This document shows positions 47,201 through 59,680 of a stretch of 64,000 bases of DNA, piece by piece. The DNA is taken from contig CM050654.1 of the NCBI GenBank assembly GCA_027574665.1, positions 40,615,722-40,679,721 on the forward strand. Direction: 5' to 3'. How positions within the stretch are numbered: position 1 is the stretch's first letter; each line of letters starts with the position of its first letter. This DNA comes from Rhynochetos jubatus. Lineage: Eukaryota > Chordata > Aves > Eurypygiformes > Rhynochetidae. The notes under the pieces were generated by a model. That model ran no database searches. It was not told where the DNA came from and worked only from the letters and a program-made list of their open reading frames with translations. The translations under genes and the position numbers were made by a program.

Positions 47201-49419
47201 TTTTTTTTTTTTTGTACATGAAAAACTGCGACAGGGAAAGTATTTGTATCTGTAAGGTTAATGTTTTACTGGTTATTTCCTCAAGGTTTTAATATGTACA
47301 TGAGGATAAACCTTAGAATGCTTCTGCGAAATCCAAAAAACCATTGAGCTCTCATTCTTGGCATCTTAGCTTTTATTTTGCACTCCTTTTACCCACCTTT
47401 ACCAAAATGTTCACAGCTGCACAGGTATGTGCAGACACTGTTTCTGTTCCATTTGATCTATTTTTAAATGCAAGGGCTTTTTGTGTTTAATACGCATTAC
47501 TGTGCTTGCAGTCTAATGCTTCAAAACCTTAGTGACCTTGGTTCACCCACTTGTACCTTGTACATTATCGTGCAGTCTTTAATTATATGATAACATGCTA
47601 TTTTTCTCCATAGAAGGAAATCCTTGCATTAAATAGATGGCATTTAATCAGTGTGCAGCTATCTACTATTTTTAATTGTTCCATGTGTGGTTCCAGATCT
47701 TCTCTCCTATATAATTTTCAGACCTTGCTCTGCAGATAGAATTAAGAATTTGCCTTAATGCTTTACTGTACCTTTTAGCAACAGATTTTCTCTAAGATTG
47801 GCCAAAACGCAATCTCTGAAGCCCTGGTTATGTTGCAGACACATGTTCGGTTCTAGGAGCTTCCCTTGCCTTTTCCTGGGTCGCTGGGGTTTGTGTAAGT
47901 CTTACGGTGGTTGCACAACCGGGATGCTCACTCATGAAGATTCTTTCAAGCCAGAAAAACAAAAGCAGTGATCCTCCATGAGATGCGTAGAAGTTGAAAG
48001 GATTCTGGGCCTAGGCATCTTGTTCTGAAGTCGTGATTTCTCTCTTCTTGCCTCTCAGTTTCACGTTCAGCCGTTCTGACTTGCCCTCTAGTTCCCCGTA
48101 TGCCATGTGTCCTGCATCTCTGTTTTTATTCTCCCTCCAATTAATTTCTAATGGCTGTCGGTTTCTATTTCAAGTTCATTATCCGTTCTCACACAGTACT
48201 GCTCTTCCCTCATTTCACTTCCCAGAATTTCTGTTCTGGCTCCAGATTTGCTCCCCTTTTTGTTGGGGTGAGTCTGCACAGATGGCTATCGAAGGTTGCA
48301 CATCCTGCTCCCTGTGCTCCCAGTCAGCTGCTGCAGGTCAACTGCAGCCCAACAGCCCAGTAGCTACTTCGGCATCACTCTGAAGAGCTGCGGAGGAGCT
48401 AAGCCTGGCTTTATCCCATGCTGGGACGGTTAGGCATGACCCTAACGCAGACATCAGCCGTCTGCCAAGCTCCAGCATTTGTGTACATGGAAATTTGGCA
48501 TTTCCAAAACTGTACGTTTCAAAAGCCTTTCATTTCAAAAACCTTTATGTTGTGTATTAGAAAACAGTTTGGAATTTCTGGGTATTTCTAATATGCATAT
48601 AGCAGTTTTAGCATGAATGCTGTGGATTTTCCTCATCTGCAAACCGAGATGGCACTTCCTGATTTGTACTATTTATTTCAGTGTGTGAAAGAAACCGGAA
48701 CGACACGTTACAAGTCCTCATAATACTTTTTTCTGGTTAATCACATAGAAGGTTGAAAAAATATACCAGAGAAACACAGCATTAATAAAACAGGAAATGG
48801 GTTATGCAAACTTGAGGATGAGTGAGGTTTACATCTGTTTGTTGTGTTTTATCTCTTTAAACAGTACCTGGAAAATTCTGGTAGCTCGATAGAATTTTAT
48901 ATGCACGATAAAATGATAGACATGTTTAGTTCCCTGTGCCATCTCCAGCTGCAAGACATGTAGCCTCTGAGAACTTCCTGAACTGCGTAATTGTGGGACT
49001 CATGATGTATCACTGCACAAAATCGGGCCTCTCGCTGTCCAGACTTCAGAATTTATAAGGCCGTTTAGTTATACCGAAGTATATAACATATGACTTGGCG
49101 CTGCGTACACAGTGCTTCGCTAAATAGTTTGTCTTTAGAACTGTGTCATTACTAATGTTTTGATTGTAGTTATTCTAAGACAGAGAAGGAACAGTGTCAT
49201 GATGCATCATTTTTCTCCCTAGAGCAGTCTGCAGGCTGGATTGACGGATAGTTTTTCTTGAATTGTCATCAGAACCAAGGAGCCTAATTGTCTTTTGAAG
49301 CCCTAATGTTTTACTGAGAAGAGTCAATTCTCTGCTTCTCATCTTTTAATATGAAAGGGTTGGGGTTTTGTGAAATCCCAAGTTATTTTCTCTAATGCAA
49401 GATATATTATTTCTTATCA
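44213..49419. other. Unique AT-rich non-coding sequence
   Basis: No gene is supported. The largest frame (48033-48383, 116 codons) has a competing frame over the same bases and no domain. An internally repetitive AT segment lies at about 44705-44790, with 'cttaaatacac' occurring twice. A T-rich polypyrimidine tract occupies 46911-46951. Confidence 0.6.
46911..46951 (+). repeat. T-rich polypyrimidine tract
   Basis: About 40 bases of T and C with single A interruptions are followed by 'ggacccccagaaggg'. It superficially resembles a splice-acceptor tract, but no open frame or donor site supports an exon. Confidence 0.65.
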
Positions 49420-49754
49420 CAGCCTTCCAGTACCTGAGGGGGCCTACTGGGAAGCTGGGGGGGAGCTTTTTACAAGGGCCTGTAGTGACAGGACAAGCGG
49501 TAATGGGTTAAACTGAAAGCGGAGAGATTTAGATTAGATATCAGGAAGGAATTCTTCCCAGAGAGGGTGGGGAGGCCCTGGGACAGGTTGCCCAGAGAAG
49601 CTGTGGATGCCCCATCCCTGGGAGTGCCCAAGGCCAGGCTGGATGAGGCTGGGAGCAACCTGGGCTATGGAAGGTGTCCCTGCCCATGGCAGGGGAGATG
49701 GAACTGGATGATCTTTAAGGTCCCTTCCCACCCAAACCATCCTGTGATTCTGTG
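49420..49754 (+). mobile_element. CR1 LINE, 5'-truncated copy (sense)
   Basis: It begins 'cagccttccagtacctgagg' and runs through 'gtagtgacaggacaagcggt', 'attagatatcaggaaggaat', 'aggttgcccagagaagctgt', 'ggctatggaaggtgtccctg' and 'aaggtcccttcccacccaaa' to 'ccatcctgtgattctgtgg'. It starts at the same internal CR1 position as the 8427 copy. It is about 335 bp and non-coding. Frames of 62-72 codons over it are spurious. Confidence 0.95.
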
Positions 49755-52700
49755 GTATACACTGATTTTACTGTCTCAAATTTAATAAAGGGAAACCTAC
49801 TTAATTTGAAAGTTACTTCTACAGAAATTATTTCAAGGATTTTGGAGAAAAATGATATTCCGATAATGTTGCTCTACAATATCACTACTTTTAGGTACAT
49901 CTTAGAGCCAAATCTTAGAGTACCTTTTAAATATAATAGATGTCATAGCTCATTATCTGCATTAGCAGAAAATTTTGTACCTCTTTTGCCAAGTTTTTAA
50001 AATTTCGCCAGAATCAGAAGTTTGTTTTAAATGGTCTCCATGTCTTTTCCAGCTGGTCCTTCTGAAATGCTTTTCAAATAGAATATAGGTTGACGTTTTG
50101 AACTTTTTCTTGAAGCAGATACTGTAAATAAATATTGCAAACTACAAGGGCTTTCTATTTTGAAAAATTGGGACAGAGGACACCCTGAACAAAAGGAAAT
50201 ACTCCCAACATTTCTATTGTTACCAAATTAATCAAGCTTTGTGGTTTAATTTTAATTTCAGTGTTAAATGTTTAAGTAATGCAAAACTTTTCTGATGCTG
50301 TAGTGCATCTCTCTCTTAACATTTTTACCCTGATGTTATTAATTTTAAAAATTTGTATTTTTTTAATATATAATATTTCTTAGCAAAGCTAGGCATACAT
50401 GCACCCAGGTTCTGATACAGGGACTTAAGAGTTGGCTACATACAGTCACAGTAACCTGGATGTCTACAGAATGTTTTGGGAGTTTGTGTTAGTTCATGAT
50501 GTTAGAAAGTTTTACAAACACCCATCCTTATGTTTTCTTGTAATACATCAAGAAGTTTCTGCCAAGTAAAAGCCACATCACCTCTGGTTTTCCTTAAGCA
50601 GCTATGGGTTTAAAATAACAGATAAGAGCTGCAGTCATTATTTGTTAACTATGCAAACTGTTTAAAGGAAGAATGTAGTTAGAATGTGGTATCTCAGGTG
50701 AACTGAATTATTCCTTTCTGTTGTAACACCACCAAACCAAATTCAGATCTTTGATTATTGTTTTCATAATTCCTTCTGAAAAAACAGTGTTCTAAAAAGA
50801 AGCTCAAGGGTAGCAAATTTCAAATTTAACTGTTAATGAAAACCGAAGAAGCCATTGTTCTTTGTTACATGAAAGTGGCCAGAAAGGTTCTGGAGCTGGG
50901 TGGAGGTTTTTTTCCATTTTCCAATTAATTTTGTTTTATTTTCCCTTAACTACAAATTCACATCCTTGGAGGCCCACTGTCATAATGAAGATATATCAAA
51001 ATGGTTAAGGAAAAGTGAGAAGGCAAAATGAGAGAGATGCCTGTGCTGTGGTTTGTGGGCCCGAGGTTGGTTTGGGTAACTGGTACTGGTGGTTCTGACC
51101 GCTCGTGATTGTCCCAGATACAAGTGTCCGCACAGTAAAGGCCTAGCCAAGTTGGCCTTTCTCCTTCTTTTTGTTCTCGTTATAATGTGCAGGGAGAGGG
51201 TGCAGGCGATTTGCTTGGCTCAGTGTGGAGCTCTTTGCTGTCCTCTCCAGTTATGTAAGGATTTGGTTCTCTAAAGGGCCTGGTGGTAAGGGATGTACTC
51301 TTGCATTCCCTTGGCTTTGTGTGCACCCTGGTTTGAAGTTGTCACATTCAGCTTGCATCACTAACATTTATCCACATCTAATCTGGCCTTGTGTACCATC
51401 AGGAGCTGCAATTTATATACTCCAAGTACAGCCACAACAGCTTTCATACAATTAGAAGTAGGAGCTTTGAAATTAAATTAATTCTTGCTTTTTTTGGTTT
51501 ATCTTCAAACAAGGCATCCTCATTTTTCAGATTCTTAACCATCCTGTATCAACCTATCTCTGCTGAAGGGAGATCCCTACCCCAGTTCGTTTCTGCTGAT
51601 CCAGCTCAGTGAAGCTCAGAGATCCATGTCCCTTCTAGAAGGATCCCAGTTCAGTGAAACGCTTTTAAATTAAACCAGTGATGCTTTTAAATTCAAACTC
51701 ACACAAAGTTTCTGAGGAAAAGAGCCACTCTTCCTCTGAAAACCTGTGGTGCTACCCCAGACCTGGCATTGAAAACAGAACGTTTATTGTTAATTTTTAC
51801 CATGTTCTTGAAAAACATGAACAAGTGGTAAGATTTTCACCAAAGTGATTCAGTAATTGCTGCATTTGGCTTTAACTTAATCTCCCAAACTAAGATTACA
51901 GCACTTGTAAGGATTAATTACATTTCTTTTGTTTTTTTATCCTCAATGTATGAAAGTTTATAGGTACGATTCCTGGGGGTGCAAGAATACTTGAGCTTAG
52001 GAAAAGCAGAGGTTAGCTAAATTTTCCATTTGAAAACTATCATGAAAAGTTAAAATATCTCATCTTTTTTTTTATCAGCTTCATCCTGTCCCTAATACAG
52101 GAAGTATCAAGCTATTTAGGACATTGATCCCAGCATGAATTTCCCCAAGTGACTGTAGTGTATTTGAGATGAATGTTGTTTAGATGTTGGAAAACAAAAT
52201 GCTATTATTTTTACTGACACATCAGTGGAAATGCTCATTGTTGAATCTCATGTATGATTTGACAGTAGTTTAGGGGAAGGTATCCACATGACAGAAATCT
52301 CATTTAATTGCTGTCCTGACAAAGAGAACAGGAAATGGAGAGGAAAACGTGGCCACAGGTGCACCTTCAGTAAAGGGCAGGGGAGGAAAAATTGTGTTAC
52401 TATATATATTATAATGTCTGTAATTTAACATCACCTAGATAATTCTAACATGGCATTTTTGCTTACACTAGTTTGCTTAATTCTTGTTTGGAAGTTTGAT
52501 ACGTTTTCCAGTGTAGACATTGAAATTGGTTCAAGTATATATCTTTTTTTCCTTTAATTTTCTTTTTATCTCAAGCATAATTTCAGCCTTTGAGTGACAG
52601 CAAGTGACATTTTCACAGGACAGATTCTGTAGGCAAATGAACAGTTGACAGTAAGCATAATGGCAGCCGGGGATAGTCTGACATGTAGGTGTTCTGACTG

Positions 52701-53608
52701 GAAGATACTCATTGTGCTGAATGAAGTTCTCATATAGTAGTTTTCAGTATTCTCAGAGTATATACTAAAATATATAGCCATTACACATATGCTTCACATG
52801 GGGTTTTTTTACACAGTTTCATCTCTTGAAGAAGGAAAAGTATGACATGGTCTGAAAGGAAATTCAACAGAGAGATGCTGGCATTACTCAGAGTCCTTGG
52901 CTTTTGCATTCTGTAGATGTGACGGAGTGAGATGTCTTCCAAAGGAGATAAATACACTGTGTGTTCCCAGGAAACATCTCTGTAATGAGTTAAGAAGAAC
53001 GCAGGGTAAATGTCTTGGGTTTTGTTAGAAAGAGAAGGGACCATTTGGTCATTAGTTACGTGTCTCTCTACGGACTTACACACCCCAGATATTTCATATT
53101 CAAGAGATCTTAGTAAAGTTATCAAATACCTTGTGTGCAGTTTGAAATTTCACAGTTGGGGGAAGTAAGAGAACTTTGTCTGATTAAAGTTCCATGTCAG
53201 TATTCCTGTTGACTTGCAGAAGGTTAGGTAACTGCTAGCTGAAAACCAGGATGAATTCAACATTAGCTCAAATACTACTAGTATATAATTTTACTTATAC
53301 AGAAGATCATTTTACTCAAGTAGCATTCTAACTGTTATAATACCATTTAGAAAGTAAAAATCTTGGTAAACTAACTTACATCAACAGAAATTCATGCACA
53401 TACCTTGATTGAATTAGTCGTTATTAAAATTGGTTGTGATCCTTGGAAAGCAATTACTTGGAACCAGCGATGCTGGAGACTAGTACAATTGTTCCTGCAA
53501 AGGGGCAGTTTAAAACACGTTGCAAATTCGTTCGTATTATGAAATGGCAAAATGTGTATCTCCCAGTGTGCCAAGTTAGCACATCGGTGATTTAGGTGAT
53601 GCTACTTT

Positions 53609-53627
53609 AAAAAAAAAAAAACCCACA
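53609..53627. repeat. Poly-A run ending in CCCACAC
   Basis: Twelve or more A bases are followed by 'cccacac'. It is a minor member of the A-run plus C/A tract series. Confidence 0.6.
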
Positions 53628-54602
53628 CTGCCAATATTCGGATGATTTTGCCATCTGTCATGAGTAATACTAAGACTGTGGATAGCCCTGGTACCTTATC
53701 TGCATACCGTCAATCCTGTAAAACCCTCTATTTTACGTCATCTTTTAGAGGGGATTGAGAAGAGTAAAAGCTGAGCCAGGCACCTCCCTCAGCATGATGG
53801 TATGAAATTTGGTGGTTACTATCAAAAGTGTTTCTGTAACTGAGTCTGTTTTGTCTGCTTGCTTTATCTTTAAAAGACTTCCTCTGGATACCTTTTCAGT
53901 GAAAGTTATTATGAAGTAGTAGTACATACATAAAAATGATGATTTTCGTGATTTTTCATTGCATTTTGTTGATGATCTTAAAATTTTAAGTATGTTTCAG
54001 GTCTTTAAAAAATAGATATGCTATTTCAAATGACAAAAAAAAAAATCCCTTTTTGTCTGCTTGTTTGAGATGGTGGGATTACCGTCCTACACACCTATGT
54101 TTTAGTCCCTTTTCTTTAAACAAAAAAGAAGCAGCGTTGCATTCACAGTGTGAGCAGAATATTGACGTTTCACTTTGGTGGCACTAAAGTTCTTGGAAAA
54201 ACAGTGGCATTTCGCCCTCCTAGGACATAAGAAAGATCTTCCTAGGTCCTTGTTAGCAAAATGGGTTACTGCTTTAGGATGATGTAGTATCACATGTTCA
54301 AAAAAGCTTGTCTTTCCCAGTTTAACTGAAGAAAAAGCCCTGAAATGTCCCCTGTAACAACTGTGTGGCTCGCTGTCATTCAGCGGTAGGGTTGGGTACT
54401 TGGAAATCCTCTCTCCCATGCGAGAGGACAAGTCACTGGTTTGACACAGATGTTTCCCAGTGAGGTTCGGTGCCCTCAGATTATCACAATTGTCCCATCT
54501 AAACAGATGAAATTACACGTTCTTTATGAATAGTTTTGATTTGGACTCCGGGAGTGCAAAGCTGAACTTCCATCTGAGACAGTAAAAGATGGTTTATAAT
54601 TA

Positions 54603-54724
54603 CGGAGGAACCAGCCCGGCTGCAGCTGCAGGGAGGGGGTAGGGACCAAGCTGGTGAGGCTGGAGCAGCGAGGGCCCGAGGTCTAGACCACCCACCGCAT
54701 GCCGTGGCGCTCGTTCGGGAAGCG
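54603..54724. other. Local CpG-rich patch
   Basis: I count 10 CpGs in about 122 bases, eight of them in 54669-54724, in otherwise CpG-poor surroundings. A 110-codon minus-strand frame (54499-54831) crosses it but has no recognisable domain. It may be a small regulatory element or chance. Confidence 0.45.
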
Positions 54725-55995
54725 GGATGAGGACAGACAAGCTGCCTTTCCCATAGCTGCTGCCTGTTTCCCTGGAGAAGCAGATCGAATGCAGGCTTCG
54801 TCCACAAAGTTGTGTTTAAGGAGTTTTGCAATGATAAAATGCTTTTGAACTAGAAATGCTTGTTGTAAACGCCTGTCTTCCAGTGAGGATGGGAATGGTG
54901 CCTTCAGTTGGACACAGCTTCTTTAGCTGTCTCTTCCCTCTATATATCTACTCTGCTCATTTTACTTTCCTGCCCAAGACAGCTCCTGTGTTTTTTTCCA
55001 GGCATCTCAGGGAGAGTAAGGGAATGTAAAAACCCAAAGGCCAGAAGAGAGCACAGGGACTGTTTTCTGGCTTCTTTCAGCATGCAGACTATCACTTTTC
55101 ACAGCACCTGGATTAAAGCTTGCCAGTTCGAAAGCTGTACCTGATCTTCTTCCAAAGCCAGGAAGGGATAGTGAGTGTACCATTTCACCTAGACAACTGT
55201 TTCCATATTTAATTACTTATAATAGTAAAAACCCAGCATTTTGTATAAAAATAATACTGCCCTACCTTTCACCTGGAAAGATTTAAGCATTTTCTCTTTG
55301 TTTATAAGTGCTAAATCTTTCATAATTGTGTTGCTGGTTGTTACAGTGTGCTATCCTTTCTTCGTCTCCCATCGCTGTACATGTGCATTTTCTTGCACTA
55401 TGGCAAAACAAAGACATGATGTCAATTGGCAAAAGTATATGAAAGCCATTATGTGAAAATGATCCTCCAGTGTGGTAAGAAACACAGCCCAGCATACTTC
55501 TGCTATGGCTCTGTAGCATAAAACTGATACATGCTGTACTAAGTTTGAAGATATACTGACGTGCCTTAATGCTTTATACCCTGAATTGCTGATAGAAACA
55601 ATGCGGTGGATGTTAAATAGAATTTAGAAATTTTTTGGAGGCTAAAACTTTTATTAAGGCAAGTGCTGCCCCAAATAGTTAAACACAAAATTCTGTGATA
55701 GGGAAAATTGGCATTGCTGTGTATGTAGAGCCTATATTCCAGGTAGTGACTTACAGAGAATCCCTCAGTGCTCTGTCATTGGCACGGTCTGTAAGAATTC
55801 TCCTTACAGAGATATTCCAGAGGAGCAGCTAAAGCTGTATGTGACTTTTCGGTTCAAGTCAGAGGAATTACATTTTTGACTGGAAGGAAAGAAGAGCCTG
55901 ATTTCCTCCTCCATGATCAATTCCAAAATCCAGAACTGAGTATATAAGAAGCTAAAACGAGTCTAACCCCTCAGCCTGGGAACTTGCTGGCAAGT

Positions 55996-56018
55996 GGGCT
56001 GAAGGGAAGGGGGAAGGG
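55996..56018 (+). repeat. Canonical G-quadruplex motif
   Basis: G-runs at 55996-55998, 56004-56006, 56009-56013 and 56016-56018 have loops of 5, 2 and 2 bases, which meets the usual intramolecular quadruplex rule. Confidence 0.75.
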
Positions 56019-56153
56019 AGAGGTTGCAGGGGCTATAGGTTCTTCCTTATGTCTTGGAATACCAGGGCTGTGATCCTTAGAGTAAGTTTTGCTTAAATTC
56101 AAGTTCACTATAGTATTTACAATAATGGGTTATACTCACTGAAAAGCAGTGCA

Positions 56154-56162
56154 GGGGGGGGG
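56154..56162 (+). repeat. Poly-G run
   Basis: Nine consecutive G bases. No further structure was seen, and such runs are prone to sequencing error. Confidence 0.7.
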
Positions 56163-58072
56163 AAAGGCAAACCACAAAGTACAAGGTATCCCCGGGACTG
56201 ACACAACAGTAAATTATTTATTTAGGTAGAAATAGAAAATTGTAAAACTTGAGTCTGAGATTGAACTATAGGCTTTATCATTGAACTAAATGTAGTGATG
56301 ATTAAAAGGGGATTTGAAAGCAGATGGATTTGAGGATATGGTCATGGTTCCTACACAGTCACTGAAGTCTGGGTTAGGTCCTGGCTCTGTGGAAATTGGT
56401 GGCAGAATTGGCAAAGTGTTTCAGTTGTGTTGACGAAGTACAGCGCTGCGTTGGCTGAAGTGTGTTTCGTTGCTACGATAGGCATCTCATTTGAGATACT
56501 TGGCCCTTCTTCTGGATTTGCCACGTTTAGGTGGGTTTGCAGTATGGTTTGTAATATGAGCTCAAGGCTAGAGGTTCCTTATCAGTTAAATGTTTCCTTA
56601 TCTGTCCTTGAACTCATCTAGTATTTTGTCCCATCTAAAAACTGTTCATCGGCAACTTTATGGAACACTGGCTGAATGCTGAAGCTGTCTCTGTTGTTCG
56701 TTTCCTTGATTCTTTTGCTCTAATAAAAGGTACAAAATAAAGATTTTGGGAGAGTATTGAAGATGTTTCTGATGAGGTTGTCTTCTGAAGATTTTCTGAA
56801 GAAAATAAACATGGATTGTTTTTTAGTAGATTTTTCCATAACTTTTTCAACTTGCTGATTTAAGTTCAATAAAATACTAGATTCAGAATTTGGGCAACAA
56901 ATGTAAATGGTGTGGTAACCTCTCACACGTCCACATTTGTCCAAATCTATGTTGAATGTGTTTTCTATGTACAAAAAATGTGTCTGCTGAGGAAGAGCTC
57001 TCCAGAAATTGGTGTTTGCCCATGCAGTTGCCCACATGAGATCTTTAAAGGCTGCACAAAGGGTCCTGTGCTCCTGAGTGCTTACAGCACACGTTTTCTG
57101 GTGGGTTCCACTTGCCTGTCTTCATGCTCTGCTTCCTCCTGACCAGCTGCCCCTATGGAGACAGCATACCCTGAGCTCGTCCTTGTCCTCTGCGGTTCCA
57201 GGCTTGACAGTAACTCAAAACACAGAGGTGTTTGTGAAAGCCCAGAGCAGAGAATGCTGAGTTAATGCTTTCAGGGTTTGGAAGCAGAAGAGTACAGTAA
57301 AAACACAAACCTAATCTGTGCTTCTAAAGAAAATATGCTAAAATAGCTAAAAACATCCTACACCTTCAAGGCAGTCTTTGAACATGAGAAAAACTTGCAT
57401 TTTATCTAATTTTCACTCGCCTCGCTCTCAAATGCATGATCTTGGTGTAGTTTCAAATGCAAATGTTGCTGATCTCTAGAGCCTGTATGCTTTTTGCCTC
57501 TGACATTCCATATCTACTTTGTAAAGAATGGTAGGGCTACCTCTCCACCAAATTTGATTTAATTTTGTAACACTCAGCTTTCAGTAGGTTTCACATACGA
57601 TACCTTTGGATGTATTTTTGGCAGAAGTACAAGATTTAAGGCCTTTGGCCAGTCCTTTTCAGGAACCAAGCTCTTTTATCTGTTGTTGTTTCAGTGGTTC
57701 ATGTGTACAAGTCCAAAAATGGCTTTAGAGATTTGGGATGCAGGACAAGAGCTTTCCTACATGCCTGTTAATTTACTCTGATCCACATTGGTGTCAAAAA
57801 CAAACCTCAAAAATCCCAGCAACTCACCAGGAGAAGATTTCCATTCTGTGTCAAGTACTGCTTGGATGTTTCACTAACGTGGTGGTGAGCATAGTGTGTG
57901 CTAGCAGGACATCAACAGCTAGTGCTTTTCTGGTGGACACGTGCATGGCGTGGGCAGTGGTTCCCGGTGCTTTGAGCCCCAGATTATGCCGAGGTTTTTG
58001 ACAGAAACTGCATGTTTCCGTTGTGCAGTGTATCGGTGTGTATCCTGGAGGAGACACATACTGAAAAGAGGG

Positions 58073-58378
58073 TGCAGGGAAGGGGAAGTTGGTCTCTTTT
58101 CTCAAGTGACAAGCGATAGGACAAGAGGAAATGGCCTCAAGTTGTGCCAGGGAAGGTTTAGCTTGGATATTAGGGAAAATGTCTTCCCAGAAAGGGCTGT
58201 TGGGCACTGTAAGGGGCTGCCCAGGGAGGGGAGACTCCCCATCCTGGGAGGGATTTAAGAGCCGTGTGGACGAGGCGCTCAGGGACGTGGGTCAGTGGTG
58301 GCCTTGGCAGTGCTGGGTTAACGGTTCGACTTGGTGATCTTAATGGTCTTTTCCAACCTAAAAATTGTATGATTCTAA
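58073..58378 (+). mobile_element. CR1 LINE, 5'-truncated copy (sense), second young subfamily
   Basis: Landmarks in order are 'ttggtctcttttctcaagtg', 'acaagcgataggacaagagg', 'aaatggcctcaagttgtgcc', 'ggtttagcttggatattagg', 'ggatttaagagccgtgtgga', 'ggccttggcagtgctgggtt' and 'taatggtcttttccaaccta', then 'attgtatgattctaagg'. This is the CR1 subfamily ending 'tcttttccaacctaaa', distinct from the 'cccttccaacccaaac' group. It is 5'-truncated. Frames of 68 and 105 codons over it are spurious. Confidence 0.94.
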
Positions 58379-59328
58379 GGTAAAACTGAGTAAATCGGTT
58401 TGCGAAAACTCATACTCATTAGTTGTTTATAAAAAATGAGGTTTTGCAGCATTCCAAAGAATGTTTCCAGAAAGAAGCTTAATAACTGATAACTTCACCC
58501 TGTTAACGGTAGGGTACCTTAACAGTCAGGTATCCATAGGTCGTACGTAGGACGATTGGAGAGGTGGGAGGAGACTGCGGGACACTGGGTGATACCTGCC
58601 CAGTAGTACCAGCACATAGTGAGTTTTGCATAATATAGGTGACGCTAAAGCAAGATAATTACTGATGACTAAGTTAGAAGTAATAGACTTTCAGCTCGTT
58701 TTGCACAGTTTGAAGAATTGTTTCCTATGTTAAGGGAGGTGGGGCTGGCAGCAGCAAGAATGGGAAGAGGAAGAATGAGCCTTTACGAAGGAACATAGAG
58801 AGATGTGGTGTAATACACAGGCACTAACACATACTTTACATTAGGATCATATGCTGTGGGTTCTTGTTGCTTTCGTAATTTCATCCTGCTTTTTTATTTT
58901 GTAAGCTATTTACTCATTTCTATTGAAATGAAATGAACATTCCAGGAAGCTGTGTGGTAACTGTTAGCGTGCCCCTGAACAGCAGTAACGCTTTTTGGTG
59001 ATAGCATCGAGCACCCGAGGTTGCACACACATGCAAAGAGCAGATAGCATGTCCTCAGTGCAGTCCCATGGGTTATGTGTGCTCTGGGGTGTACAGAACT
59101 GCTGGGAAATAGTGTCCATCCCCAGGGAGGGGGTGAAGGATTGATGTCTTTAGGGATGGGAGAGTAAGTCCTTGTATCCCATGTTTACAGGTCAGGATTG
59201 GTCTGTGGAGATGAATTTGGGTGCAACAGGCATCGGTGCTCTAACAGGACAAAAGGCTGGTCCCTCTCATATCTACAATACATGTATGTCTTTCTGCAGT
59301 ACTCACAGTTCTCTCTGTTCACATGGTT

Positions 59329-59362
59329 GTATGTCTGCCTGTCTGTCTGTTTGTCTGCCTGT
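59329..59362 (+). repeat. (CTGT)n microsatellite, imperfect
   Basis: About eight tetranucleotide units of 'tgtc/tgcc/tgtt' type. Frames across it show repeated Cys-Leu-Ser-Val residues as a by-product. Confidence 0.85.
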
Positions 59363-59655
59363 ACTTATGGGGTGTATGAGGCAGAGAGGAGAGGATGGAT
59401 GCTGCCTCTAGGAAGTCCTGTTACACTTTTCAGTGATTTCAGAGAGGGAAAGTCACTTTAGTATAGAGTGGAAAGAGGAAATAAGACTTGCTCTAGGGTG
59501 CTGGGAATGAAACGGGTAAAAGTACAAGAAATGTTTATGACCCTTTTGTAAATCTTAATTAAACGGAACACAACCATTTTAAATCAGCACTCGTTTTAAA
59601 TGTGTGCGAACTGAAAACAAGCTATGCCAGAACTACTTGTGCTAGTGCCAGCTAA

Positions 59656-59680
59656 AAAGAAGAGAGAAAGAAAGAAAAAG
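59656..59680 (+). repeat. (GAAA)n purine tract
   Basis: The tract reads 'agaagagagaaagaaagaaa'. Simple sequence. Confidence 0.8.

Larger units (their letters stand above)
49755..58072. other. Unique AT-rich non-coding sequence
   Basis: No gene is supported in this 8.3-kb stretch, the longest without a recognised mobile element apart from the first 8.4 kb. Frames reach 114 codons (52781-53125, minus) without domains. It contains a poly-A/C tract (53609-53627), a CpG-rich patch (54603-54724) and a G-rich quadruplex motif (55996-56018). Confidence 0.6.
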
